Below are positions 1 through 11,700 of a DNA stretch of 64,000 bases, one piece after another. A program made the translations under genes and the position numbers. Location: contig OZ024894.1 of the NCBI GenBank assembly GCA_964017195.1, positions 4,366,347 through 4,430,346 on the forward strand. The letters run 5' to 3'. The DNA is from Siderastrea radians (lineage: Eukaryota; Cnidaria; Anthozoa; Scleractinia; Rhizangiidae). Positions within the stretch are counted from its first letter, which is position 1. The number at the start of each line of letters is the position of its first letter. The notes beneath the pieces were generated by a model. The model saw only the letters and a program-made list of their open reading frames with translations, was not told the origin of the DNA and made no database searches.

Positions 1-315
1 GTGACAGTGAGTAGAAACGTGTACTGACTAAGTGATTATCCTTGTACTTTCCATCTTTGTATCTTTTATTGTCTATTGCTGGATTTTTCGGGAGACTTTT
101 AGCTGTTTTCAGCCTATTTTCTTTCAAACACAGCTAATTTATTGGATTGAATTCGCAGGTAACTTGTGCCGGCAATTAGATAGTTAGATAATTTTGAGTT
201 TATTTGAAGTATTGGGTCAACTCATTCAGAGCAAATTGTATATTTATGGAAAAGCCTCATTAAATTTGTCAGATTTCTTAATATCATTTGGCCTTGTTTA
301 TTGATAATAATGATA
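1..315. other. Non-coding, nothing recognised
   Basis: AT-rich sequence with no open frame, splice-framed exon or repeat that I can support. It leads into the foldback element that starts near 316. Confidence 0.5.
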
Positions 316-454
316 ATAAAATGACTTTTTGAGGGAATATTGTTTATTTGCGCCCTTGTAGTGTCATTTGTGGCCCTCGCGCTTCGCGCTCGGGCCACAA
401 ATGACACTACGCGGGCGCAAATAAACAATATTCCCTCAAAAAGTCATTTTATTC
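316..454. repeat. Near-perfect foldback palindrome (MITE-like)
   Basis: Two arms of about 65 bp are reverse complements around a GC-rich centre near 385. The left arm begins AAAATGACTTTTTGAGGG and the right arm ends CCCTCAAAAAGTCATTTT. The whole unit could fold into one long hairpin. Small non-autonomous DNA elements have this structure. No transposase is present. The open frames reported across it are products of the symmetry. Confidence 0.75.
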
Positions 455-1230
455 CCTTATTGGTAAAATCGGGACTGTAGACAACTTGGCCTTTCTCATC
501 GCGTCCTCTTAGCCTCCTGTCCACATGTTTGACGATAACATTATTTGGTGGCATACGGTAATTCTGAGAGAATGTTTCTCTTAAAAAGGCTGATCGAGGA
601 CATACAACAGCGGCAGCAGCGGCGGTGATAAAAAAAATATGTGACAAGTAGTAAGAATGTGCCCGCTCGTGCGAAAGAAAAAATGTGGTCAATTTCATAG
701 CGTGAGTACCGTGAGAAATTCCACGGGGATAGTTATATATAGTCAAACTAGCCTGGTGCCGCCCAGGCGTTCCCTTCCGTAGTGGCTGTTATAGCGCGAA
801 TATTTATTTCTGTCACAAATTTCTCTTAGTTTCTAATCTAGTTTCGCAAAGATTTATCTTCGAGAAATTGAGAGACCGGCATTTGGCATGTTTGGCAAGG
901 CTATATTTTCACGATTTGAGAAAAAAATAGGTGGTCAGTGGCATTGTGTGTTTGTTTGTTTGCTTGTTTGTTTCGTTTGTAATTGAATATGGACCTTGTT
1001 TTATTTTTGTAGAAAAATAAGCAGTAAGAACACACGGTTTCGTCGATTTCCTAATTTTTGTCGCAATTTAATGATATTTTGAACAAATGTAGGAAATCAT
1101 TCTTTCTTTCATGCATTCACTTGTGGTCTTGGAAAATGTAAGGTATTCTTTGTATTTATTTAATTCTCCACAAACGATCTATTCGAGGCTAAACATTAAT
1201 AACTTGATAAAATGATGTAATGATGACGTC
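455..1230. other. Non-coding stretch
   Basis: I see no gene. A minus-strand open frame of about 100 codons (444-746) has low-complexity content and no recognisable domain. The only simple repeat is a TTTG-rich run near 945-980. Confidence 0.4.
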
Positions 1231-1766
1231 ATGATGACGTCTGCTAACTATTTTGATGCATATCCACTCCTTTATTATTATTTCTCATTTTATCCCTCTT
1301 TCTTTCTTTCTTTCTTTCTTTCTTTTTCTCTTTCTTTCTTTTTTCGCCCTTCGGAAATGGGGGTGGGAAGGGAGGTGGACAGAGCTTGCAGCCCGGGTAG
1401 AAAAGAGGGCGGGAAGTGTACGGGAGGCGGAAGCGCAGGAAGCGTTGCTTTAAGTGTGCGGAAAGTGAGAGAAAAGTGGCGGGAACCGAGATTAAAGGGT
1501 GCAGGTGGCGGGAGGTTTCTCCCCCCTCCCCCCTCCCCCTCCCTGTCTGTCCCCTAGGCCCCCTTCCCATTCAGACATGGCGTAAATGTCGATTTCCGCT
1601 GCTAAGGTCTGAAGAAACGGTCCGTTTGCCGTTAAATAGTGATTATTTGATAAAAATGATGTAATTTTGACGTCATCATGACGTCAACAAAATTTTTTGA
1701 TGCATTCTCACTCGTGGTCACTCGTGGTCATTCGTGGTCACTCGTGGTCACTCGTGGTCACTCGTG
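1205..1766. repeat. Direct-repeat region with TTTC microsatellite and 10-bp tandem repeat
   Basis: A segment at about 1205-1265 and another at about 1645-1708 are direct repeats sharing GATAAAATGATGTAAT-like sequence, TGACGTCA motifs and TTTTGATGCAT. Between them is a (TTTC)n microsatellite at about 1300-1345 and a purine-rich tract. After the second copy come about six head-to-tail copies of the 10-mer CACTCGTGGT (about 1709-1766). Frames across this region (for example 1231-1557) are low-complexity translations and are not called as genes. Confidence 0.6.
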
Positions 1767-1916
1767 TGTACTTTTAGACACGACCGACTTAAAGGGGGAG
1801 TTTCACGGGGGTTTTCCTCGCGTTTCGTCAAAACTTCGCTGATTTATTCCGACTATTAGATGTTGCTCCCTTACAGGTCCGCTTTGTGGTTGAGGAACGG
1901 GCGATAGCAACAGCGA

Positions 1917-2165
1917 CCTACATGTATAAACCTAAGATCTGGAAGCACTAGGAAGATCCTAGCACCAGGGAAGATCCTAGTACTAGGGAGAGAAAAACAA
2001 ATATGGCGGGGGCTGGGCGCTGAGCTGCTAAAGGCCAACAGTATTATTTGATTTCCAGCAACCGCCCCGACCAAAATTTTTGCATGTAAACCAAACGAAA
2101 ATTTGTTTGGCCCTCTAGGATCTTCTTAGGGCTAGGATCTTCCGCCCTCCATGTAAACAGCCCCT
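1917..2165. repeat. Possible foldback repeat with inverted AAGATCCTAG motifs
   Basis: The left side has two copies of GGAAGATCCTAG and the right side has two inverted copies (CTAGGATCTTC). The spacer is about 100 bp. This is probably a degenerate inverted-repeat element. I could not define clean ends or a target duplication. Confidence 0.35.
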
Positions 2166-2757
2166 TACAGTCAACGCGCTTCACACGTGAACGATCACGG
2201 ATTGAAGATTGCATTCTTCACGTGCGCATTCCTTTCTTAATTAGATTATACGTGTCCTGGTAGATAGATTGAAAGATAACCATTTTTTTTCGATTAACGA
2301 AATCAATTCTTCGAAAGTTCGCACGCAACATCGGAAATCGTCAACATGGTGCACTCAGAAGAGAAGTTTCCAAATCTCGATTACTTCAAGGATGTCATCC
2401 GTTACCAACACAGGATCTTTTCCTCCACAACAAAATGGTTGAGTCGTAGTAATGATGGATGATTTTTATGAACAGCTCCTTTTGTCACTCGATCGTGTTC
2501 TGTGAAATATCTGACAATCCTAGAAATCACCTTGTGCTAGGGTACCGACACGCGGAAATTGGCTAATTACAGTATAAAACTAACTTTTCAGTTCCTGGTC
2601 GGAAAGTTCGAATTATTATTACGATGTTGCATGAAAAATTTCGAGCAACAAAATTAATGTTTCGAATATAAAATCCAAGGTTCGCAGAATTGCTAAATTT
2701 TTCGAAGAATGAAATTGAAGAATGAACTAATTGATGAATATTTGAATTTGAGTGTTC
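2166..2757. other. Non-coding stretch upstream of CUB gene 1
   Basis: No gene is supported. A 38-codon ATG frame at 2346 has no domain, signal peptide or donor site. If CUB gene 1 starts at 2758, its promoter should lie here, but I see no clear TATA box or initiator. Confidence 0.35.
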
Positions 2758-2791
2758 ATGCGTGAAGCGCATCAGTTGACTGTAATATTTT
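2758..2791 (+). CDS. Candidate first coding exon of CUB gene 1 (uncertain)
   Basis: ATG at 2758 encodes MREAHQLTVIF plus one base and is followed directly by GTAAGT. The phase (1) matches the acceptor at 9449. Joining the two gives a hydrophobic core (LTVIFFSLLV) usable as a signal peptide. Against it, the equivalent sequence in CUB gene 2 (about 34845) lacks the GTAAGT donor, and that gene starts from an unrelated exon further upstream at 34184. Gene 1 may instead have lost its original first exon or use one I have not found. Confidence 0.28.
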
Positions 2792-5700
2792 GTAAGTTAA
2801 TAACAGTGGTCAACGGCAACAATGTAGACAAGGGATTATAATTATGTAAATGTTGTCATCTTAGTTTATTTGAAGATACAGGGTTCACACATTTTTATTT
2901 TCAAAAGCTAACAAAGTGCAATACCCTAAACACCGGCGTATAAGCCGCACCTTTCTACCCTAAAACTTCGCTCAAAATCGGGGGTGCGGCTTATCTGCGA
3001 GAACATCTGGAAAAAAAATCTGTAATTTTCCATGAATCATCCCCAAAACACCAAAATAAAGTCAAAACAGTACCACGCTATCTTCGAGAACTTCCGTGGT
3101 AAGTGGCTCACTGTTTCTCCATTGTTGACAACTTTGATGGCAAATTTGTCAAAGCAATTATCGAACTCGCTTTCACAGGCGATGGCTTCTAAATATCCTT
3201 GTAAACATGGAACAGTGATGGAAGCCGGGGATGGAAGCCACGAACAGCTGAAGAAATCGCTAAAATTTGCTTTGCGAAACAAAGGAGACTAATGTCGCGC
3301 ATGCGCACAATTCTATTTCAAATGCCTTGAATTTCATTCGAAACGCGGGAAGAGAGGAGATGGCGGCGGTCGTGCTGACAGCTTTGATTTCATTGAATGT
3401 TTATCTTGTGTTCTGGGGCAAAGGACGCCGTAAGAATGTATAGTTGTTGAATAACTTCCAAATTTAGGTCATCATCTCAGCTTTTCCGTCAAGATAATTC
3501 ATCGTGAGGAAAATCGCAGCAAGGGATTGCAAATCTGAGAAATGAGACGAGTCAGAAAAGGCGACGGCGAATTGAAAACTCGTGATAAGCAGACAAAAGT
3601 TTTGCCTTCCTGTCTTTGTTCTTCATCATCATAACAGACTTCAACGCAAGGCCAAGTACTGTTTAACAATAAAGTAAGTTGAACGTGAATGGAAATGCGT
3701 AATGTTTGTCGCATTGAAGGATAATTTGTGCTTGAAAGGGGCAGAAAGACAAATTCCTTGACAAGAGGGAGGTAAAAAGTGGCGTCCGCCTCGTAAACTA
3801 CATGTTTTGGGGTTGTGAATGATTTCTGACGTTAAAAAAACGGAACATATAGCCGAGGCAAAAGTAAAAATCGGTATGATAAAGGAATTATATGATTCTG
3901 GCTGCTTGAGCGAAAATATTGTGCCCAGACGCAAGCAGTTAACAGCGCAACTGCAATAGAAAAGCTCAATTTTATTCCAAACAAATATTTTGCTTCAAGT
4001 ATCCGAGACTTTTGTCGTGGGTTTTGGTACACGAAATCCCTTTTGCTGGTAACAGTTTATTAATTAAGGAAGCGACTTTTCAAGAAAAGATATTGGTAAA
4101 AGTGGCAGGGCTCAACAGGGAGTCGTCAAGGTGTGTATCACTGTCAACGACATACGATGAAAATTACGCTACGGTCGCACCTCAGTCTACTTTGCTTCGT
4201 TCATTCATTTGGCTACTTTGATTTCTAAAAACTCCAGCCATGAAACAGTATGAAATATCGATTCTTATCAGGGGTTTTTTAATTGTATTGCCACGATTTG
4301 TAAAAAGGAAACCCAACAAGATGACGCGCCAGCAGAAAACTGTGAAAAAAATAACTCGAATCTTGTCGCCAGATAGGTGTTGTTTGGGCTATATATCCTA
4401 CAATAGGGCTTGGTACAGCGATCGCTTTTAACCGAGAATAGAATAATAAGGTAAGAATAAGTTAGGCTAAACAGTGTTAACTTTAAAGTGGCAAGGCGTG
4501 CGGAAAGGAACGGGGAAAGTGAGGCTACAAGAACATCAAAATAAGTTCCGTGAGATGAAAGAAACAAGGACAAGAGCTGCGGCTGTTATCAATAAAAGCA
4601 CGCGGAATGAGAAATTTAAACTTAAAGTGATCGGTACTTCACCAAAAGCCTACGAATTAGTTATAATACTGAAGAAAACTACCCAATTAGTGATGTTCTA
4701 GGAACTGTTCAAAGTTTATTAAGGAACAATACATAGAAATTTCACCTCCATGTCTTTTAAACAGACCTATTCATAATGTGTCGAATTTGCTCTTTACATG
4801 TTAAGCTTAAAGTACATTGTGAGTTGTATTAATTTTAATGATTGTACACTGTGTTTAATACTAAACAAGATTCATATAAATACATTTCCAATTGGAAAGT
4901 TTAATTCCAGACATAAAATGTACACATAGCATTTACTAAAAATAGAAAATATCATGTTTGAAAAGCAGCACACACAGATCTCGAAAGAACAAATAAATTA
5001 TTTGTCCTACTCTTTACTTTTCTTGACTTTTAAAAGGAACATAATTAAAAAATTATTTACCTTTAAAACCCAGCAAAATAACCAGTAACAGTTCTTTTGT
5101 GTTTAATTTACACTGTAAAATTTACCTGTGCTTGAAGTAATGAAACATTTGGTTCTCTTTTATTTAAAAAAATACACATAACCTATCTAGAAGATCACTA
5201 AAATTGTAGAAAAGCCGTTATTTCTTTTCGTACCTAAAATACTAATAACTATATTTGTAACATGAACTCTCAGTATGAAAAAGAATACATGCACATGATT
5301 TTGGTTTGTCTTTCTTGGGAATATGTCTGAATTCATACAAAGACCAACAACTCCAAGCTGGCTTGATAGCTCAGTTGGTAAGAGTGCTGCACTGCTATCA
5401 TAAATAAATAAATAAACACTTTATTTCAGTAGGGTGCATAATTACAGTCAAACTGTAGTCTCCCTTATGGCCCTACGAAACGTCCAGGTTGAATTGGAAT
5501 TTGGAAATGTTGGTTTTTGTGGAGGGAGGAAAACCGGAGTACCCGGAGAAAACCCTCGGAGCAAGGACGAGAACCAACAACAAACTCAACCCACATAAAT
5601 TATGACACTGGGTCCGGGAATCGAACCCGGGCCACACTGGTGGAAGGCGAGTGCTCTCTCCCACTGCGCCATCCCTGCTCCCCCATTGGGTTTACATGTA

Positions 5701-8700
5701 TATCCCAACCAAGCCTGTATTTTTTCAGACTTTTTTTGCAGTTGCCTAAGTTGCACACACAGCTGCCATAGTCTTCCATTTTGTTAAACTCCTAATCTGC
5801 TAAAATGAAAACCTAGAGTATGTGGGACCAGTTAGGGACTCGTCAGTTTTCTAAAGGAGCAGGGGGAGGGTAATGAAATGTTATGGACCCTAAATCAATT
5901 TTGACCTCTCAGAGGACTGGTTGTTTTGGATGACCATAAGACAAGGCAAGTTCCTTTATTTCCTTTAACAAACTTAGGAGGACAACAAGGACAAAGTTAC
6001 AAGTTACAAGTTAAAGTTAAGAGTTGCCAAGTTTTACTTGCCATTTCTAACATTTCTAACCACTTGCATTGTATTTTGTGGAGTCAGCTTCTTGAAAACT
6101 TACTGACAAGACAACAACTATGTGAAAATCCTTTGGTTCACAAACGTTTTCTAAGAATATAAATCAACAGCCCAAACATAAGCTCATGAACTTATATTCA
6201 AGGTTACTGGGTGCTGGTCTTCTTTAAAATCTCCTGAAAGAAAAAGTTTCAAGACTGGTAAGACTGATGGAAAATTATGATAGGTGCTAACTGTGTCCAT
6301 AACATAAGGCTTCCTGTTGCCGTTAAAATTAGACTCCTTTATTTAAAATTTTAAAGGGTAGCTCTTTCAGAAGTCAAGGCATTTACTATCAATAGGAGCC
6401 CTTATAGTGTTAAAGCATAATTATGCATGGTAATTGTCCAATCAGGATAAAGCAAGACTTTCCTGGGATAAAGCTATTAATATTAATCGATTCATAAGTG
6501 AGGTGCGAAGTAACGGTCGAGTTGCTTTTTGATGCTGCATGTGTGTGAGTGCGTGAATTAAGATACTGATTTTTAGATGCTCGCAGACCAGTTCATTTAG
6601 AACTAATACCAGGATTCTACTGCCCTGAATAAAATTATACAACATAACCACCTTTCTGTCAAAAAACTAAGGTAGTTTTAGATTATGCAAGGCAAAAGTG
6701 ACGGGAAAAACACTTTACTGGTGACAGACACAAATGAAATCATACAAAACTGAGTTAACTCCAACAAGGAATCCTTCGGTGTAAATAAGGCAACAAGAGG
6801 CCCATTGGCTAATGAGACAAGACTCTTGCTTTACAAATTTTAACGGCCAAAAAGCCAATGTTTGTAAACATCAAATGTTCTCTTTATGTCCTTAAAATTC
6901 TTCAAGCAAAATTATTTTGCATTTCCACTTTCACAAATGGCCTTTTGGGTCGTTATAAAAAACTTAAACAGTCCATCAGATGACTACAGAATGAAAAACT
7001 TCTAAATGAAAATCAAACGGAAAACCGAGCGGGGTCCTTGTAAATTTTATTAGCTGAAAGTGCGAACTGAAATGATATTGTACAAGTTTATTTTAATGTT
7101 ATTTTAGCTGAGATAATTCCCGTTTGCCTGCATTGTTAATCAACTAGTGATTAACTGCAGGTCTTCTAAAGTAGTTTCATGGTTTTTTGCACTTCTTTGA
7201 CTCTGAGATTACTTGACCGCTGAGTGACCGCCACGGCCCCTTCAAACAAGGAAAGTTCACTGATCGATTGATGTGTAGCAAAAGCTAACAAAAACTTGCA
7301 AGCGAACACCAATTTTTAAAATTGTGAGTAGGATGGCTTACCTGCTTCGGTAAAAACGGCAGCTGTAAGACTTCGAATATCCCTGTCCTCTCAGTCTTTG
7401 AATCCCTCCTGATTTTATTATGACATCTAATCTTGTCTCCCTCACTTCATGGAACCACATATTTTCTTTCGGTGTGAAGGAAAAATTTTCCTGCTCACAA
7501 ATGCAAAAGCCCGTGCTAAACACTCGTTTTCCGCTTTAAAATACCTTAAACCAATTTCTTTACGCCACCGAGAAGTTAGAAAAGCGCCTGGAATTGCCAT
7601 ATGTACCAAAAAGGTTAAGAATAAGTGATCAAGCAACGAAAACTAAGTCTTTTACTCAGGCCGCCATCTTTGTTTATTTCACTGGCGCGCACGTTTCAGG
7701 AATCTGGGTGCTAGGAAAATGATTAACCAATCAGACAAAAGTCTCCCTTGCTGCTTTGCGAATGAATGAAGCGACAACACTTGTCACCAGTTTTCTCTCC
7801 TCTCATCAAATGCCTGGCTACTAAGCCAAGATACGCAACCGAACGGCCGAACGAACTTACTCGCAAATTTTCGCACTCGAATAGTCCCTGAATAGCTTTA
7901 ACTGAATACTGGGGAAAAGTTCATCGGGGAAAGCGGTCTTGTGTTCAAATACGTTTACATACCATTTTGATACTTGTTACAAGGACTAAAATGCGTGTTT
8001 GAGTCTTATCCAGACTACAAATTGAATCACCGATCCATAGTGAAAAGGACTTCCAGCCATTGTGTTCATTTACTTAAGTTCTTAATAAATGAAATGACGC
8101 GGCTATTAATTTTTGACAAAATTTTTTTTTCCAAATCTCGCACTTCTAAACTCGGGGTGCGGCTTATCTGTGAGTGCAGCTTATACGCCGGTGTTTACGG
8201 TAAAAGGTTCTTAATCTTGCTGCAAGTGCAATATCGCCAGTTGTTTCTCTACTTGTTTCAAATACATCAAATTACTATAAAGTTTTGCCAGCAAAACAAT
8301 ATTGCACGTATGTGCATGAAATAAATTTATATGAACTGTGGGCTAAGATCTGAAAAGATTCAAGACAAGACAAAGACAAGATAATTTATTAACTTGGCTC
8401 AGCTAACAGAGGATGTGGATTAGAGACCATAATGATTGCCATTGTTCGATCAGCAATTCTTCACTTCATGGGAGTACAGAACTTGCAAGTATGACCATTT
8501 TCCACTGTTGATGGCTTTATAGCTCAAGTGACAGAACATTTGCACCAATATAATTTCGGTCAACCATCATGGGTTCAAATCTCATTTTTTTCGGGGTCTC
8601 TCTTTCCAATTTTTCCAAAGTTGCTGTTATAGTTTTGATACTCTCTTTCTGTCTTTGTCTTTAAAAACTAAATACTGCTTATTGTACAGTTACTAAATGT

Positions 8701-11700
8701 ACGCGTGTACTGTATCGTGTAATTTTCAATACAAAGTGAGATATGTAGTTTATCCTTAGAAGTCAAAGAGAAAAATACACTTTTTTAGTTGTTTGTTTTA
8801 TTTAATTCTAGTAATGCACTCTGATCTGTGGCTGTGGGAGAGGACTCAAAGCCAGTGACTATTGCACTTGTTGAACTCTTTAAACAAGTAAAAGATACTA
8901 GAACCACTAGCACCTTGTCTTTTGGGTGTGCTTGAAATTTATTTCCAAGTTCCGACATGTAGAAGGTATCTGCAAGTTTTGCCCTTTCAAGTATTAATGA
9001 TTTGAATTGAGAGGACAAATCCTGTCCCCTAAAATTTCCTTCTGTGAGTAGTGTTTGTTGTGTTGTTGTTTGTTGGATCCCTGCATTGAATCCCTGCATT
9101 GTCTTTGGGCCAAGTTAAGCAAGTCCCTTTGTGTGTACCAGCCTTTATAGTTTAAGGACATTCGTGCTAATTGTGTTTGTGCACATCCTTACTGTATATC
9201 AGCATTATCTATAAGAGTCCTCCAAGAAACTTATTTTGTTCTTTGTAGCTGCAAGAAACCCGATTTCGCCTTACATTAAACCAAAGCTTCTAAAAATACA
9301 CCAATTCCACTACACTTTATTTTGCTTTTCTGACTGAAATGAGTTGGTCATAAATTATCTAACTGCAGTAAAAGCTTGGAAAAAATCTGAATGTGGGAAG
9401 ATTTTGGGCCCGAACATCAGTTAACATTGATCCTTTTTTTTCTTGCAGTTTCTCTTCTTGTACATCCTGCAGAATCTAGTGACCGTGAGTGACTTGTCTC
9501 TGCCATACTCATTTTAATTTGGCAAACTCACTTGATTAAGTTTTTCTGCTAATTTACATGTAAGTGCCCCTTTCAAATTGACATCCTGTGAATGTCTCCC
9601 CCCCCCCAGCCCCCACAACGGTACAAAATGTAAGTGCCTTGGACCCAGCAGACAACAAAAGCAGGGAAAATTGTCACATGTATGTCTGCTCAGTATTTTA
9701 CTGGTTGTCGAAAAAATACACTTTACAGTGAAGGTTTAAAAAGGGTTGCACAATTTTAGCAAAAATAACAATGCAAAAGTGCATTTAATGCTTAGAGCCT
9801 TCAAATGACTGAAAGTCAATACAAACATTCATGTGTACTTGTACTGCAGCCTTATATTGCATCAGTTGGGTTATGTACTGTTTTTGGTCTGTTGGTTTTG
9901 TTTGTTTGTTTGCTTGTGTGATTTTTCTACTTAGAGTAATGGACAAGGGCACAGCTGACAACAGTTATTGTAATAGGAATGACCCTTCATCGTTTTGTAT
10001 TTTCTTTGCAGCTTGTCAACCAGGAGGAATTGCTCTTACTGGAGCATCAAGTGGATTTGTGTCAAGCCCTAACTTTCCAGGCGACTTCCCACCGAATTCT
10101 TTATGTATCTGGAATATCACTGTTCCCAGTGGGCGAATCAAGTTAAGTTTCTTCAACTTCACATTTGAGCCAAATGATCAAACACAGTGTTCATCAAATG
10201 ACCAAGGTGCCCGTCTCAAAATCACAAATGTTGCACATTCAACCCCATTCGAGCTGTGTGGCCGATCAATTCCTGCTCCTGTCTACTCTGTGGGGGACTA
10301 CCTAGGAATACAGTTGCATACTCACACCAATGGGTACTCAGGATTTAATGCATCATACGAAACAGTCACAGATGAAATGTGTAAGTACATACTGGATGTG
10401 CTCGACTAGCTTTGCATTGAATTGCTAGGATGTGCAGGTTAGATAACACTGAGATGCTACATGTAACACATTCTATAGTATATAGATGCTACATAATTAG
10501 TGCTGAAAAGTTTTCTTGAGCTTACAGCTCAGTCTGTAAAAGCTTGTCAGACCAACATGAAGGGAATAAAAGACTCCATTCCTCCCCTCAGATGCCCTAA
10601 CCAGTTTGCTCAGGACTGCTCCTTTATATACACTGTACACCATTTAGCAAGTGTGTGACTGTTGCTTCATGTAAAACTACATTGTCCTGACTAAATATTA
10701 AGTATGTATCTGGTAAGTACTGTATGCAAGTACCGGTAGCTAGTTTAACAACAAGGTGCAGAGGTACAGAAAGTAAGTTTTACTTAATGAGAAAAAAAAT
10801 CTATTGTGTCTCCTAGTGTGCCCGAATTCGTCGCAGCTGACGGACTCATCAGGTGTCATCACCAGTGCTTTCTATCCCAGGAAATATCCAAGCAGCCAGG
10901 ACTGCCAGTGGGAAATCACTGCAACCAAGGGTAACCGTGTCAAGTTAGAAATTAACATGAATATTCAGGAATGTGGACAAAGTGGTGCATGTACATGTGA
11001 TTTTCTGGAAATCCTGGATGGCTTCAATGCTGCAGATGGTGCTCCTAGCAGAAAAAAATGTGGTGACGCAAGCTCATTGACATATTATTCAATTTATGAG
11101 CGCCTGAGGGTGCAGTTTTTCTCTAACTTGGATTCCACCAATGGAAAAGGATTTTCAGCAACATACACTCAACTCAACTACACCCCACCAGGTACTGTAT
11201 GAAAAGTGCATAGTGACTGTTTACTCTGCAGGTGCATGTAAGGTCAACAGAGGCAAGTTGATAAATAATAATACTACAATGTAAGTTATCGATCCCACAT
11301 TTGTTTAATAGCCTTGAAAGTCTGCCCGTTTCATGCACCATTTTTTTCAATCCACAGACTTGTCCCATTGACTGCGAGACAACCCAACATTGAAACTGGG
11401 ATGAACAGACTTTAACTAGCAGTCCCCTCAATCTCATGTTCTCGGATTCATAGTACTTTCTTTAAAGTTAACTAGGCTGGCCTTGTTAGCTGTCTCCTGT
11501 CCTGCAAAATGTTTTTTTTTCCCCTGAGGAAGGGCTTTCAAGGTCATGATATTTTATGGGGTAGGGGATAGAAGGAGGCTCATGTTTTGACCTTGATATT
11601 CCTACGGAGAAGGTTTATCAGGTTATTGTGTTCTCGACTGATAATTATTATCAGCTTCTTGAGATAGAGGGTCGACCACGCTATTGTTTTGGAAATGCAC

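Larger units (their letters stand above)
2924..8200. mobile_element. 5.28-kb TA-flanked DNA transposon in CUB gene 1 intron
   Basis: The termini are inverted repeats. The left end CCCTAAACACCGGCGTATAA (2924) matches the reverse complement of the right end (CCGTAAACACCGGCGTATAA, ending 8200), and both are flanked by TA. The paralogous intron of CUB gene 2 reads straight through at about 34992 with one TA, an empty site, which proves insertion after gene duplication or loss from copy 2. A TA duplication fits the Tc1/mariner/pogo superfamily. No intact transposase is seen. Contents include a HIRAN-like fragment (3037-3282, minus) and a nested SINE (5401-5693); the rest is non-coding. Confidence 0.85.

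Noticed and set aside
1231..1570. Overlapping frames on both strands with Phe/Ser/Pro-rich sequence
   Set aside because: Translation of the TTTC microsatellite and a purine tract. No domain, start or splice support.
2346..2462. 38-codon ATG frame upstream of CUB gene 1
   Set aside because: No signal peptide, no donor in phase with the CUB exons and no recognisable domain.
5355..5690. tRNA genes
   Set aside because: Both tRNA-like stretches lack a complete cloverleaf. One is truncated and the other is the head of a SINE with a body and tail.
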